Below are positions 25,913 to 36,166 of a stretch of DNA of 64,000 nucleotides, in pieces (positions within the stretch are counted from its first letter, which is position 1; each line of letters opens with the position of its first letter). Under the pieces are notes generated by a model. It saw only the letters and a list, made by a program, of their open reading frames with translations, did no database searches and was not told the origin of the DNA. This DNA is from Nostoc sp. PA-18-2419 (GTDB lineage: Bacteria > Cyanobacteriota > Cyanobacteriia > Cyanobacteriales > Nostocaceae). The stretch covers positions 1-64,000 of the forward strand of contig NZ_SZNH01000003.1 of the NCBI RefSeq assembly GCF_005869855.1, read 5' to 3'. A program made the translations under genes and the position numbers.

Positions 25913-27343
25913 ATGGGAAAAAACCGAAAGTTAATAAGTAATTCCCTTTCAATGGTAGTTAATCGATTAGCGCAAAGCATTACAACCTTTGTTTTAACTG
26001 CATCTATTGCTCGCATCTTAGGAGCTGAAGCTTTAGGTCAATATCTACTGGCATTTACATATTATTTTATATTTGTAAGTATTGCCTCACAAGGATTAAA
26101 GACTTTATTTACCAGAGAAATAGCACGTTATCCAGAAAAAACACCACTTTATTTAATAAGTGGAACTTGGTTGCAGTTAATTTTCAGTTTGCTGAGTTAT
26201 GTAGTTCTAGTAATCTTAGTTTTTTTACTACCCTATACTTCCGAAACCTCGACTGCTTGCTACATCATGGGTTTAACCATCATTCCGTTTTCACTTTCCA
26301 ATATTACTGAGGCCATTTTTCAAGCTAAAGAAAAAATGCATCTAATTGCCATTGCTACAGTTCCAGTGTATGTAATACGTTTATTCCTCATGCTCTGGGC
26401 AATGCAAATGAATTACGGAATCGATTATATTGCAGGAATTCTAGTTTTTTCAGAATCGTTAATTCTGGTAATTGAGTGGATTTTAATTAATAAACTAGTT
26501 AAAGCAAAATGGAAAATTGATAAAGATTTTATTTACAGTATAATCAAAAATGCACGTACATTCTTTGCTATTGAAGCACTAGCTGTAGTCAATGGTAGAA
26601 TTCAAATTTTAATTCTTTCATTATCAGGGAGTGAGTTTATAATTGGTATATATGGTGGAATAACACAATTGTTCCAGCCCTTTTTTATTATTGCTAATAG
26701 TATATGCATAGCAATGTTTCCAGGATTATCAAAAGCAGTAACTAAAGGACGCGAAAGTCAGCGAAAAATTATCTCAAATTGTATTGAGATGTTATTAATC
26801 ATTGCATTACCTTTATCTATTGGTATGCTGTTTCTTAGTAAAAATTTACTGACTTTTGTCTATAATCCTAGCTTTGCTCAAGGAAGTTTAGCTCTAAGTG
26901 TCATTGCTGTATCATTAATTTTTATACCTTTTAATCAGTCATTATCTTTTTTACTTGTAGCAAATGGTTTTGAGATTGTAAACCTTCGTCAGGTAGCTGT
27001 TAACACTACCTTAGGAAGTTTGGCAGGTGTGATACTAGTTTCACAATATAACTTATTAGGTGCAGCAATAATGGCTTTTTTAATGAGTTTTATTGCTTTT
27101 AGCCAATATATTTACTTCACCTCTACTCTTATATTTCCATTAAATTACTGGCAAATTATGCGATCACCTTTATTAATTAGCATTTTGATGTCAATGGTAT
27201 TTTTTATACTAAAAAAAATTGAGTTAGACTTTTTATTGACCATAGCAATTGCGACTTTTTGCTATATTCTATTTGTGAGCTTATTGATGATTCATACTTT
27301 AGGTGGAATCCATGTTGCATGGCAAAAAATTGTAAAAAAATAA
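25913..27343 (+). CDS. Oligosaccharide flippase, MOP superfamily (Wzx)
   Basis: A 476-residue polytopic protein that should flip the lipid-linked repeat unit made by the neighbouring enzymes. It begins SNSLSMVVNRLAQSITTFVL and then has RILGAEALGQYLLAFTYYF, the typical first-loop pattern; the length suits about twelve to fourteen helices. It is the second flippase in the window, and only distantly similar to the one at the left end, so two different export routes are likely. It is located between the priming enzyme and a GT2 gene, the usual place for Wzx. Confidence 0.9.
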   Translation: MGKNRKLISNSLSMVVNRLAQSITTFVLTASIARILGAEALGQYLLAFTYYFIFVSIASQGLKTLFTREIARYPEKTPLYLISGTWLQLIFSLLSYVVLVILVFLLPYTSETSTACYIMGLTIIPFSLSNITEAIFQAKEKMHLIAIATVPVYVIRLFLMLWAMQMNYGIDYIAGILVFSESLILVIEWILINKLVKAKWKIDKDFIYSIIKNARTFFAIEALAVVNGRIQILILSLSGSEFIIGIYGGITQLFQPFFIIANSICIAMFPGLSKAVTKGRESQRKIISNCIEMLLIIALPLSIGMLFLSKNLLTFVYNPSFAQGSLALSVIAVSLIFIPFNQSLSFLLVANGFEIVNLRQVAVNTTLGSLAGVILVSQYNLLGAAIMAFLMSFIAFSQYIYFTSTLIFPLNYWQIMRSPLLISILMSMVFFILKKIELDFLLTIAIATFCYILFVSLLMIHTLGGIHVAWQKIVKK

Positions 27344-27415
27344 AAATATTGAATTAAGATTATCAACCTAATTTTTTACTTAATTTACAAAATAAAAGTA
27401 GCTAAAGCAAGGAAT

Positions 27416-28405
27416 ATGGAATTTATTCAATCAGGAAGAAAAACTCAAAGTTTAGCAATGGTAAATGAGAGTTCTCAACCAGTAATCAGTGTTGTGATTC
27501 CTACACGCAACAGACCACAAATTGTTGTCAGAGGAGTAAAAAGTGCGTTAAGTCAGACATTGCAATCAATTGAAGTGATTGTAATAATAGACGGCCCAGA
27601 CCAGGAAACAGTCAATGCACTATGTAAAATAGGTGATCCAAGACTGAGAGTGATAGAACTATTAAAAAATATTGGACCATCAGGGGCTAGAAATACTGGG
27701 GTTAGGGAAGCAAAAGGTACTTGGATAGCTTTTTTAGATGATGATGATGAATGGCTCCCTCAAAAATTACAACTTCAACTAGAAGTAGCAAATAATTCTA
27801 ATTATGATTTTCCAGTAGTTGCTAGTCGTTTCATTTCTCTAACTCCAAAAGGGGAATTTATTTGTCCAAGAAGGCTACCAAAACTCTCTGAGCCTTTAAG
27901 CGAATATCTTTTTGTTCGTAACTCCTTTTTTAAAGGAGAAGGATGCATACAAACCTCCACTATTTTTGTGAAAAAAGAGATGATGGAAAAAATGCCTTTG
28001 GAAGAAAAATTTTATAGACATGAGGATTGGGAGTGGTTGCTTCGAGTTAGTGCAATTAAAGGTGTAGGAGTAGAGTTTGTACCTGAAGCTATGGCAATCT
28101 GGCATTCAGAAATGGGAATCAAGCGCTTAAGCAACGTCAATGACTGGAAATATTCCTTAGATTGGATTCGTTCAATCCGTAATTTAGTTACACGGAAAGC
28201 TTATTCTGGCTTTATTGCAACAATTGTTAGTCATTCTGCGTCATTAGTAGGTGACTGGAGAGCTTTCTTTCCTTTATTGTGGGAAGCTATTCGTTGGGGC
28301 AAGCCTCGACCAATAGATATATGCTTATACTTAACAATCTGGTTGATTCCTCAGAATATTAGACAGCAAATTCGTTCTGTTTTGAATAAAAATCCCATAA
28401 CATGA
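27416..28405 (+). CDS. Glycosyltransferase, GT2 family (GT-A fold)
   Basis: A 329-residue inverting glycosyltransferase acting in the cytoplasm on the growing lipid-linked sugar. ISVVIPTRNRPQIVVRGVKSALSQT starts the nucleotide-binding domain, IGPSGARNTGVREAKG follows, and WIAFLDDDDEWLP carries the metal-binding DxD motif. Later REDWEWLLR-like HEDWEWLLR contains the probable catalytic acid region. The gene is 72 bases from the flippase and on the same strand. The donor sugar is not predictable. Confidence 0.9.
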   Translation: MEFIQSGRKTQSLAMVNESSQPVISVVIPTRNRPQIVVRGVKSALSQTLQSIEVIVIIDGPDQETVNALCKIGDPRLRVIELLKNIGPSGARNTGVREAKGTWIAFLDDDDEWLPQKLQLQLEVANNSNYDFPVVASRFISLTPKGEFICPRRLPKLSEPLSEYLFVRNSFFKGEGCIQTSTIFVKKEMMEKMPLEEKFYRHEDWEWLLRVSAIKGVGVEFVPEAMAIWHSEMGIKRLSNVNDWKYSLDWIRSIRNLVTRKAYSGFIATIVSHSASLVGDWRAFFPLLWEAIRWGKPRPIDICLYLTIWLIPQNIRQQIRSVLNKNPIT

Positions 28406-28688
28406 AAGGCTGTTTACATAGAAAATGTTAACCCTGAAGTGAGTTTATTAAGTTAGATAGTGAGGTACAAAAAAGATGTGTTGTCAGTTCAGCAGGGTAA
28501 TGAGCATGACTAACTGGCAACTTATGTAAACTTTGATAGTGGCTTCCTACCAGCAATACTTAAAATCGCTCAAACATTTGATGTTTATCAAAAATCCAAA
28601 AACTGAGACATTGATACAAACGTATTTATATAGCAATTTACAGAATTAAATTATCAATTTAGTTTTTATAGCCTACACCCATAATGAT

Positions 28689-29765
28689 ATGAATAAAAAA
28701 TTAAATTTATTACAAGTTTATCGTGGTGTTGCTGCTATTCTGGTAGTTTTATGCCACGCCAATCATATACTTACTCGTGAATTTAATAAAAATACTTTAT
28801 TGCAAATATTTCATTTTGGCTGGATAGGTGTTGATTTTTTTTTCGTACTGAGTGGATTTATCATATTTTACATTCATCAATATGATATAGGTAAACCAAA
28901 TAAATTAAAATCTTTCATTGTGAAAAGATTCATTCGTATATATCCATTATATTGGATTATATTAGCTAGCAAAATTTTAGTTTCTATATTTACTATTAGT
29001 AAAAATGCAATTTATCAGCCAGGTGCAGACGAAATCATTAAAGCTTTTTTGTTACTACCACAAGACAGATCCATTCTAGAGAATAATTTTATTGGTGTTA
29101 GTTGGACGCTTAGTTATGAAATTTTTTTTTACTGCCTATTTGCCTTACTAATATTGTTCAACACAAAAATTTTTCAGCCAATAATTTTTATTTGGATTGT
29201 TGGTATTATTATCAGTTTTTTAAATGGTTTACCAGGAGAAAATTTGATATTAATGTTTATATTTGACGAACATAATTTAGAATTTGTTCTTGGTTGCTTA
29301 GCTGCATATATTATTTCTAAATTTAGATTTAAGTTTAAAAAATTATTAATTTACACTTCTATTTTTATTTTAATATTATCAGTTATAAATACAAAGTATG
29401 GAGAGTATGATGTCTCAGGTATTTCCTCATTAATAGCTTATGGCATTCCTTTTACATTTCTTATTATTGGATCTGTATATTTAGAAATGTCGAGTAAGAT
29501 AAATATACCATTAATTTTAATTTATATAGGAAATGCATCCTATTCTATATACTTAACACACGGTTTCTTCTTAAATAATATAAGTAAATTTACTAGTAAA
29601 CTTACTAAATATAATGTTTTATCTAATTATACAAGTGACAATATAATTGCACTTGTAACAGTCATAATGGCAATAGTTATGGGGTGTTTTGTCCATACTT
29701 ATTTGGAAAAGCCATTAATTGCAAATTTAAAAAACAAAGTATTTGCTCAAATTCATGAAAAATAG
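28689..29765 (+). CDS. Membrane acyltransferase, family 3 (OafA/NodX type)
   Basis: A 358-residue inner-membrane protein with about ten helices that adds acetyl or other acyl groups to carbohydrate. Its N-terminus, LLQVYRGVAAILVVLCHANH, holds the conserved R and H of the family; WIGVDFFFVLSGFIIF and the positively charged loop IVKRFIRIYPLYW follow. Later YSIYLTHGF is a typical near-C-terminal motif. Its location among glycosyltransferases argues for O-acetylation of the exopolysaccharide. The gene is very AT-rich. Confidence 0.92.
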   Translation: MNKKLNLLQVYRGVAAILVVLCHANHILTREFNKNTLLQIFHFGWIGVDFFFVLSGFIIFYIHQYDIGKPNKLKSFIVKRFIRIYPLYWIILASKILVSIFTISKNAIYQPGADEIIKAFLLLPQDRSILENNFIGVSWTLSYEIFFYCLFALLILFNTKIFQPIIFIWIVGIIISFLNGLPGENLILMFIFDEHNLEFVLGCLAAYIISKFRFKFKKLLIYTSIFILILSVINTKYGEYDVSGISSLIAYGIPFTFLIIGSVYLEMSSKINIPLILIYIGNASYSIYLTHGFFLNNISKFTSKLTKYNVLSNYTSDNIIALVTVIMAIVMGCFVHTYLEKPLIANLKNKVFAQIHEK

Positions 29766-29828
29766 CAATCAACGATTGGCTACCTATTTACTTATTGTCT
29801 ATCTACACAATGATAAACATTATATAAA

Positions 29829-31067
29829 ATGAGGAAACTTTTAATTTCTGCCGAACAATTAATTACAATTACTTGTTTAATAATTTATTCAGGAACTCCA
29901 TTAGATCCATTTTTAACTAATGGCTTTACTGTAAAAGAAGGTGATAGAACTATATTTCGATTACTTTACACTTTTACATATATAGTCATCTTTTTATTAA
30001 TCGCTCTACGCTGGAAGAAGGTTATCCGTGTTATTGGCAGAGATAAACTTGTTTGGGTCTTAATTGGAGTTTGTGCACTTTCTAGTTTTTGGTCTTTAGA
30101 TTCAGATACTACTATACGTAGGGTTTTTGGTCTCATAGGAACAACGTTATTTGGAGTTTATTTAGCTTCACGTTATACCTTAAAAGAACAATTGAAGTTA
30201 TGTACCTACATGCTTGGTATTTCAGCAGTAGCGTGTTTTTTAATTGTTTTGTTGATGCCACAGTATGGTCTTGGAGTGGAGGAACATGCACGTGCTTGGC
30301 GAGGAATATACTCACAGAAGAATATTTTAGGTAGGAGATTTGTACTTAGTGGAGCAATATTTTTCTTCGTTGCTATGACTACTCGACAAAATCGCTGGGT
30401 TTCATGGCTTGGCTATATTGCTTCAGGAATACTTGTATTCTTCTCAAGCTCAACAACATCTTTAGGGAATTTGCTCATACTTACAGCGGCTTTCCCCATA
30501 TATCACAAAATTTTACGCTTCAAGTATACAACGTTAATACCTACTTTGACATTCATCAGCGCTGCAAGCATAGCTTTTTATGCCTGGTTCATAACGTATG
30601 CGGATCAAATTTTGGGAAGTGTCGGTAAGGATACAACACTCACTGGACGCTCAGAGATCTGGCCTGCTGTGTTAGATCTGATTGCAAAAAAACCGTGGTT
30701 AGGGTATGGCTATGGAGCATTCTGGTACGGCTCTGATACCTCAGGCGCGGCTTATGTACAAGCAGCAGCAGGATGGCCGGCTCCTAGTGCTCACAATGGA
30801 TTTCTGGATCTCTGGCTAGCCTTGGGTTTATTAGGAGTTTTGGTTTTTTTAATGGGATTGTTAGTAAATTTCTTCAGAGGGATATATTTAATTAGGCTGA
30901 ATAAAATGCCTGAAAATAATGTATGGTTATTAATTTATCTAACCTTTACAATTGTTTCAAACTTTACTGAAACCATATTACTAGAACAGAATTCTATTGA
31001 ATGGACACTTTATGTATCAGCTATATTATCAAGTCAAATATCTCTTCCTTCCAAAACAAAGTTATAA
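29829..31067 (+). CDS. O-antigen ligase/polymerase family protein (Wzy/ExoQ-like)
   Basis: A 412-residue membrane protein with about eleven helices. The outside loop reads TGRSEIWPAVLDLIAKKPWLGYGYGAFW, followed by PSAHNGFLDLWLALGLLGV, the arginine- and histidine-containing core of the Wzy_C domain. This group joins repeat units into polymer (ExoQ, Wzy) or transfers glycans to lipid A. Given the adjacent flippase and kinase genes, polymerase is the best reading. It starts 63 bases after the acyltransferase. Confidence 0.88.
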   Translation: MRKLLISAEQLITITCLIIYSGTPLDPFLTNGFTVKEGDRTIFRLLYTFTYIVIFLLIALRWKKVIRVIGRDKLVWVLIGVCALSSFWSLDSDTTIRRVFGLIGTTLFGVYLASRYTLKEQLKLCTYMLGISAVACFLIVLLMPQYGLGVEEHARAWRGIYSQKNILGRRFVLSGAIFFFVAMTTRQNRWVSWLGYIASGILVFFSSSTTSLGNLLILTAAFPIYHKILRFKYTTLIPTLTFISAASIAFYAWFITYADQILGSVGKDTTLTGRSEIWPAVLDLIAKKPWLGYGYGAFWYGSDTSGAAYVQAAAGWPAPSAHNGFLDLWLALGLLGVLVFLMGLLVNFFRGIYLIRLNKMPENNVWLLIYLTFTIVSNFTETILLEQNSIEWTLYVSAILSSQISLPSKTKL

Positions 31068-31163
31068 ATATCTAATTAATACACATACTGAATACGTTTA
31101 AAATTTCCTAAGAATGGATTGTTATATTATTAACTGCTTATAAAATTTTACAAAATTAAAGTT

Positions 31164-32240
31164 ATGTATAAAAGTCATGCTATAAAAATTATTATGTTAG
31201 GTCCTAGTTTGCTTCAACAGGGTGGAATTTCTGGTTACGAAAAGCTTTTTTTAGAATATGCTCCTCCAGAAGTTGAAATATGCCATATTATTACTCATCA
31301 AGAAGGAAATTTAGCAATCAAAATCATAATATTTTTGAAAGCTATATGGAAATTAGTATGGATATTACTCAAGCAAGAAGTTGATCTTGTTCAACTTCAG
31401 ATATCACAGCGTGGTAGTATTTTACGACAAGCAATTATGATAATTTTAGCTTGGGTATTTCAGAAACCAATAATAATACATGCTCATGGTAGTCAATTTC
31501 ATATATTTTTTGCTGGGCTTCCAAAATATTTCCAGCAATTGTTAAGTTGGATATTTGGCAAGTGTCAAAAATTAATTGTTTTATCTGAAAGTTGGAAAAA
31601 CTTTTATATAAAAAACCTTGGTCTTAAACCAGAACAAGTAGTAGTTTTATATAATCCAGTAAAAGTTCCTGTGGAAGTTCCACCTCGTTCAGATTCCGAA
31701 AAAGTAAATTTACTTTTCTTAGGACGAATTGGGCAACGCAAAGGAGCATTTGATTTGATCAAAGCCTTTTCTCTTCTACCTATTGAATATAGAAATAGAG
31801 CTAATTTAATTATGGCAGGTGACGGAGATTTAGAGCAAGCAGACAATTTAATTAAGACTTTAAATCTAGAGAATTATATCAAACTGCCTGGTTGGATAGG
31901 GTCAGATGAACGTGATATTCTTCTAACTCAGGCAGATGTTTTTGTATTGCCTTCTTACAATGAAGGTCTTCCATTAGCAATGTTGGAAGCAATGGCTTGG
32001 GAACTACCAGTCATAGTAACACCAGTAGGAGGTATACCTGAAATAGTAACTCAATCTCAAAATGGATTAATCGTTAATCCAGGTAATATTGAAGAATTAT
32101 CAAGTGCTGTTAAGTCTTTGATTGAAAATGAAATTTTGAGGCTTTCTCTTGGAGAAAAAGCTAGAATAAGTGTTTTTCCTCTAGATATCAAAAAACATTG
32201 GATTTCTTTTATAAATCTATATCAGTCAGTGTTAAATTAG
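31164..32240 (+). CDS. Glycosyltransferase, GT4 family
   Basis: A 358-residue GT-B enzyme. The N-terminal domain has a glycine-rich loop in LGPSLLQQGGISGYEKLF; the donor domain has LLFLGRIGQRKGAFDLIKAF and the E-x7-E-type segment PSYNEGLPLAMLEAMAWELP, followed by VTPVGGIPEIV, all standard for GT4. It probably extends the lipid-linked repeat unit on the cytoplasmic side. It lies between the polymerase-like gene and the nucleotide-sugar dehydrogenase. Confidence 0.92.
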   Translation: MYKSHAIKIIMLGPSLLQQGGISGYEKLFLEYAPPEVEICHIITHQEGNLAIKIIIFLKAIWKLVWILLKQEVDLVQLQISQRGSILRQAIMIILAWVFQKPIIIHAHGSQFHIFFAGLPKYFQQLLSWIFGKCQKLIVLSESWKNFYIKNLGLKPEQVVVLYNPVKVPVEVPPRSDSEKVNLLFLGRIGQRKGAFDLIKAFSLLPIEYRNRANLIMAGDGDLEQADNLIKTLNLENYIKLPGWIGSDERDILLTQADVFVLPSYNEGLPLAMLEAMAWELPVIVTPVGGIPEIVTQSQNGLIVNPGNIEELSSAVKSLIENEILRLSLGEKARISVFPLDIKKHWISFINLYQSVLN

Positions 32241-32308
32241 GATGCTAGAGAAGGCCACTCTTAGGGCTTGAGTGTTTTGTACTGTATGAAAGCATAACAA
32301 CCATAGAT

Positions 32309-33610
32309 ATGAAAATTAGCATTTTTGGTTTGGGATATGTTGGTGCTGTAACAGCAGCTTGCTTGGCACGAGACGGACATGAAGTCATTGGCGTAGATGT
32401 CAACCCCGAAAAAGTAGATTTGATCGCCAAGGGAGAATCGCCAATTGTAGAGCCAGGGTTGAGTCAGTTGTTAGTAGACGGAGTGGCGGCTAACTTAATC
32501 ACAGCTACTACTGATACTGAAGCAGCAGTGCTAGGATCAGATGTCTCGCTCATTAGTGTTGGCACACCTCCAACAGAGAGGGGAGAACCCGATCTTAGTT
32601 ACGTTTGGAGTGTCTGCAAGCAAATTGGGAAAGCTGCTAGCCATAAGAGTGAAAACCATGTAGTTGTGTTGCGTAGCACTGTCCCTCCAGGAACATTAGA
32701 AAAGTGTCAAAATCTGATAGAGAGTATTACAGGTAATAGCTCTATCCATCTAGCATTTAACCCAGAGTTTTTACGGGAAGGTTCAGCTATCAAAGATTAC
32801 GATCAACCACCTTATACTATTATCGGTACTGAATCTCCCATAGCAGAAGCAGCAGTGCGGCAGATGTACGCCACTGTAGATGCACCCTTCACGATAGTCA
32901 AACCATCTGTGGCAGAAATGGTTAAATATGTAGCTAATTGCTGGCACGCTGCCAAAGTAGGCTTTGCTAATGAAATCGGACGGGTTGCCAAAGCTTTTGG
33001 TGTAGATGGACGAGAAGTAATGAACATCATCATACAAGACACAAAATTAAATATTTCCCCTGTTTATATGCGTCCTGGATTTGCCTATGGTGGTTCCTGT
33101 CTGCCCAAAGATTTGAGTGCTTTGCTTTACTACGCACGTAGCATGGATATACCAGTACCTTTACTAAACGCCCTTCCGACTACTAACACCCTCCAAGTTG
33201 ATTTGGCGGCCCAGCAGGTATTACGCCTTGGGGTAAGAAAGATTGCTGTTTTAGGATTAGCATTCAAACCAGGTACAGATGACTTGAGAGAAAGTCCAGC
33301 AGTGTTGTTAGTTAAGCGATTGATTGGGGAAGGATGTCAGGTAAAAATATATGACCAAGCTGTCTATGAAGCTCGATTAATGGGAACCAATTTAGCTTAT
33401 ATCCAAAATAACCTCCCTCATTTTGAGGATCTATTAGTTGCAGAACCCCAACAAGCTCTGGAGGATGCAGAAGTCGTAATAGTTACCTATGCTAGTCCAG
33501 AGTTTCGGCAGATATTACACGAAGCGGTCAAAGAAAAACAAATTTTTGATCTGGCTGGTGTCTTTAGTGAACCGATTAAAGAGTTAAATTATTCTGGTAT
33601 TGCTTGGTAA
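32309..33610 (+). CDS. Nucleotide-sugar 6-dehydrogenase, GDP-mannose (AlgD)-like
   Basis: A 433-residue NAD-dependent enzyme that oxidises C6 of a nucleotide sugar twice to give the uronic acid. N-terminal Rossmann domain MKISIFGLGYVGAVTAACLA, then SPIVEPGL and NPEFLREGSAIKDYDQPPYT, and the catalytic cysteine in FAYGGSCLPKD (Cys264). SPIVEPGL, AIKDYDxPP and the short G-rich C-terminal domain resemble AlgD (GDP-mannose) more than the UDP-glucose enzymes, but the split is not certain without a tree. It would supply GDP-mannuronate or UDP-glucuronate for the polymer. Confidence 0.85.
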   Translation: MKISIFGLGYVGAVTAACLARDGHEVIGVDVNPEKVDLIAKGESPIVEPGLSQLLVDGVAANLITATTDTEAAVLGSDVSLISVGTPPTERGEPDLSYVWSVCKQIGKAASHKSENHVVVLRSTVPPGTLEKCQNLIESITGNSSIHLAFNPEFLREGSAIKDYDQPPYTIIGTESPIAEAAVRQMYATVDAPFTIVKPSVAEMVKYVANCWHAAKVGFANEIGRVAKAFGVDGREVMNIIIQDTKLNISPVYMRPGFAYGGSCLPKDLSALLYYARSMDIPVPLLNALPTTNTLQVDLAAQQVLRLGVRKIAVLGLAFKPGTDDLRESPAVLLVKRLIGEGCQVKIYDQAVYEARLMGTNLAYIQNNLPHFEDLLVAEPQQALEDAEVVIVTYASPEFRQILHEAVKEKQIFDLAGVFSEPIKELNYSGIAW

Positions 33611-34458
33611 ACAAAGAAATAATTAATGAAATAACTTAACTATTTTCTGGATATACAGGGTGTCAGTATTATGTAAATAAAAAGATTTTATGTTCAATAA
33701 GCTCAAGTTATTGTCACAAATTTAGCCTAGACACTCTGAAGCTTGTTATAAGCATCGCTTTAAGTCTAGAAAACTAAACCAAACGACAAATCATAATTTT
33801 TGCCTTATTTTTTAACTTTGGTTGCTAACGCTATCATTAAAGTGAAAAATCTTGCATTCAGGATCACTGAATGTACAAAATTTTAAGCGATCGCCTTCAG
33901 AGTTGGAAAATCAATCAAAGGATAAATCCTATTTTTTGTTTATACATTAAATAGGTCTTTTATCAAGAAGAATTTAGATGCGCTTACCTAATGTTTTCAG
34001 GAGTCAAAACAATTCAAAATAAGAGCGTGCTTAATTCTTAGGCAAAAGGTAAAATCCAGATCAGATGGATAAAATAGTATCATTTATTGAGACAGAAACC
34101 ATACAGGATTTTAGTAACTCAGTTTTTTGACTTTTACTAAAAAAGGGTGTATTCTCGTAAGTTTATCTATGTCAATACTCGTAAATTGACGTGAATCCGA
34201 CGTATTTAAAAATACTCTGCTAACCTTTCCTAGTAAAGGAAAGAGTCTTTAAAAACTTGATTTTTCCTTAAAATTAAAGAAATTTAAGCCCCTCTGTGAG
34301 GTGGGCAAGGGATTCATCGAACTCCTAAAAAAACGCAGTTTTCTTTCGCCGTTCCCGTAGGTGTACTTTCGTTAAAGACTCAGGTTAAGTTGCCGAAGGT
34401 ATTGTAAACCTAGCAAAATAAATTAAAAATGAGAAGCTAATTTAAAGGGGAATGAGAC
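33611..34458 (+). other. 848-base non-coding gap within the locus
   Basis: No gene is recognisable. Two short hairpins occur: CATTCAG/CTGAATG (33855-33873) and CTTTCCT/AGGAAAG (34225-34243). AAAGGGGAATG lies just before the next start codon as a ribosome site. The size suggests a separate promoter for the genes to the right. Confidence 0.5.
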
Positions 34459-35682
34459 ATGTCTAATAAAGTATTAATAATTGTAGAAAACCTGCCTGTT
34501 CCCTTTGATCGGCGTGTATGGATGGAAGCTAATACCCTAACAAAAGCTGGGTATGAAGTTTCAGTAATTTGTCCCAAAGGTAAAGGCTTTGAAGAAGAAT
34601 ACGAGGTGATCGATGGCGTTCACATTTATCGCCACTCAATGCCACCTGATATTAGTTCGGTCTCTGGTTATCTACGGGAGTACGGTACAGCACTTTATTG
34701 GGAGTTTCGCCTCGCTCATCGAGTGTGGCAAGAGCGCGGTTTTGATATTGTTCACATTTGTAATCCTCCAGATTTACTATTTTTGATAGCAGGGTGGTTC
34801 AAGTTATTCAAAGGTGTAAAAGTCATATTTGATCATCATGATATCAATCTAGAGATGTACGAAGCTAAGTATGGACGACGAGACATATTCTACTATGGAC
34901 TCTCCTTGGTTGAAAGACTGACTTTTGCCACAGCTGACGTAGTTATATCGACTAATGAGTCTTACCTCTCGGTAGCACTTACCCGTGGACGCAAAAGTCC
35001 AGAAGATGTCTTTGTTGTTCGCAGCGGACCTGATCTTTCCCGCTTTCAACCCCTACCCCCCAACCCAGTTTACCGTAAAGGACGAAACTATTTGGTGGGA
35101 TATGTTGGTGTCATGGGAGAACCAGAGGGAATCGATTATCTACTCCAATCAGTGCGCTACATTATCTATGAAAAAAATCGCCACGACATTCAGTTTATGC
35201 TCATCGGTAGTGGACCGATGTTTGAAAAGCTTCAAGAATTATCTCAAGAGTTAGAAGTAAATGAATATGTAGAATTTACAGGTCGTATTCCTGATAATGA
35301 ACTTTTAGAAAGACTTTCCAGCTGTGATATATGTGCTAATCCTGATAAAAAAATGCCCTACAATGACCGTTCGACGATGAACAAGATTATGGAGTATATG
35401 GCAATGGGAAAACCCATTGTTCAGTTTGACCTTTTGGAAGGAAGGCGATCAGCAGAAGCAGCATCTGTTTATGCAAAAGGTAACGACGTGGTGGATTTTG
35501 CTGAGAACATTCTTGAACTTCTAGAGGATACTCAGCGGCGACAGCAGATGGGAGAGCTAGGTAGACAAAGAATGGTGGACAAACTAGAGTGGCGACATCA
35601 AGTACCTAAGCTGTTAGAGGCTTACAACAAAGCTTGGCAAGGTAAGAAAGATTCCAGCCCTGAATCCAGAAAGCAACTTTAA
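34459..35682 (+). CDS. Glycosyltransferase, GT4 family
   Basis: A 407-residue GT-B enzyme. Opening KVLIIVENLPVPFDRRVWMEANTL is characteristic of the group often annotated with WcaI/colanic-acid-type and Pel-type GT4 enzymes; the donor domain shows VGYVGVMGEPEGIDYLLQS and a nucleotide-sugar loop ending KIMEYMAMGKPIVQFDLLEG. The E7E-type pattern is altered, lying in DRSTMNKIMEYMAMG. It sits between long non-coding gaps and just before the tyrosine-kinase gene. Confidence 0.9.
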   Translation: MSNKVLIIVENLPVPFDRRVWMEANTLTKAGYEVSVICPKGKGFEEEYEVIDGVHIYRHSMPPDISSVSGYLREYGTALYWEFRLAHRVWQERGFDIVHICNPPDLLFLIAGWFKLFKGVKVIFDHHDINLEMYEAKYGRRDIFYYGLSLVERLTFATADVVISTNESYLSVALTRGRKSPEDVFVVRSGPDLSRFQPLPPNPVYRKGRNYLVGYVGVMGEPEGIDYLLQSVRYIIYEKNRHDIQFMLIGSGPMFEKLQELSQELEVNEYVEFTGRIPDNELLERLSSCDICANPDKKMPYNDRSTMNKIMEYMAMGKPIVQFDLLEGRRSAEAASVYAKGNDVVDFAENILELLEDTQRRQQMGELGRQRMVDKLEWRHQVPKLLEAYNKAWQGKKDSSPESRKQL

Positions 35683-36166
35683 CACTACGCTCAAAATTTT
35701 TGAAAGAACTTGCTGCTTCTAAATAATTGATTTATGATGCGGCAAGTCATTGATAACAATCTTGTCTGAAATTTAGAATTCTCAGGTAGTTTTTGCTCAA
35801 AAGCAAACCAGCGATCCCTGTTGTGAATACAGGATTAAGTGATCGCTATACTTGCTTGCTGTGATTCCAACCCTGGTGATGATGCTACATTAAGACCTTG
35901 TATCACTCAATGGTAACCGCAAGCTAAATCAACTTCAACTAGCATTGCATTTTACTTTTAATAACGCTCCTCAAGATTAATAAATGTTGGCTTTAGATCG
36001 ATAAAACCAAAGCCTGTAGATTATTTGAGCGCTTTATTACTTAAATAGTTTATACTATGTGTCATATTGTAAAATAACGTTAGTTTTACTAATAGCTGTG
36101 CATTGTATCTAGTTTAGATAAAGACCGATATTGAATTGCTCGCTTAAAACCCTACTTTTGACCATT
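35683..36166 (+). other. 484-base gap before the Wzc-like gene
   Basis: A bulged hairpin occurs at 35810-35847: an outer AGCGATC/GATCGCT stem and inner CCTGT/ACAGG stem, with a 7-base bulge. The outer arms are HIP1-related. The rest is AT-rich; no gene or clear terminator can be supported. Confidence 0.5.

Noticed and set aside
32309-33610. Evidence for true alginate synthesis
   Set aside because: There is an AlgD-like enzyme but no Alg8/Alg44-type synthase; a uronic acid in a mixed polymer is the simpler reading.
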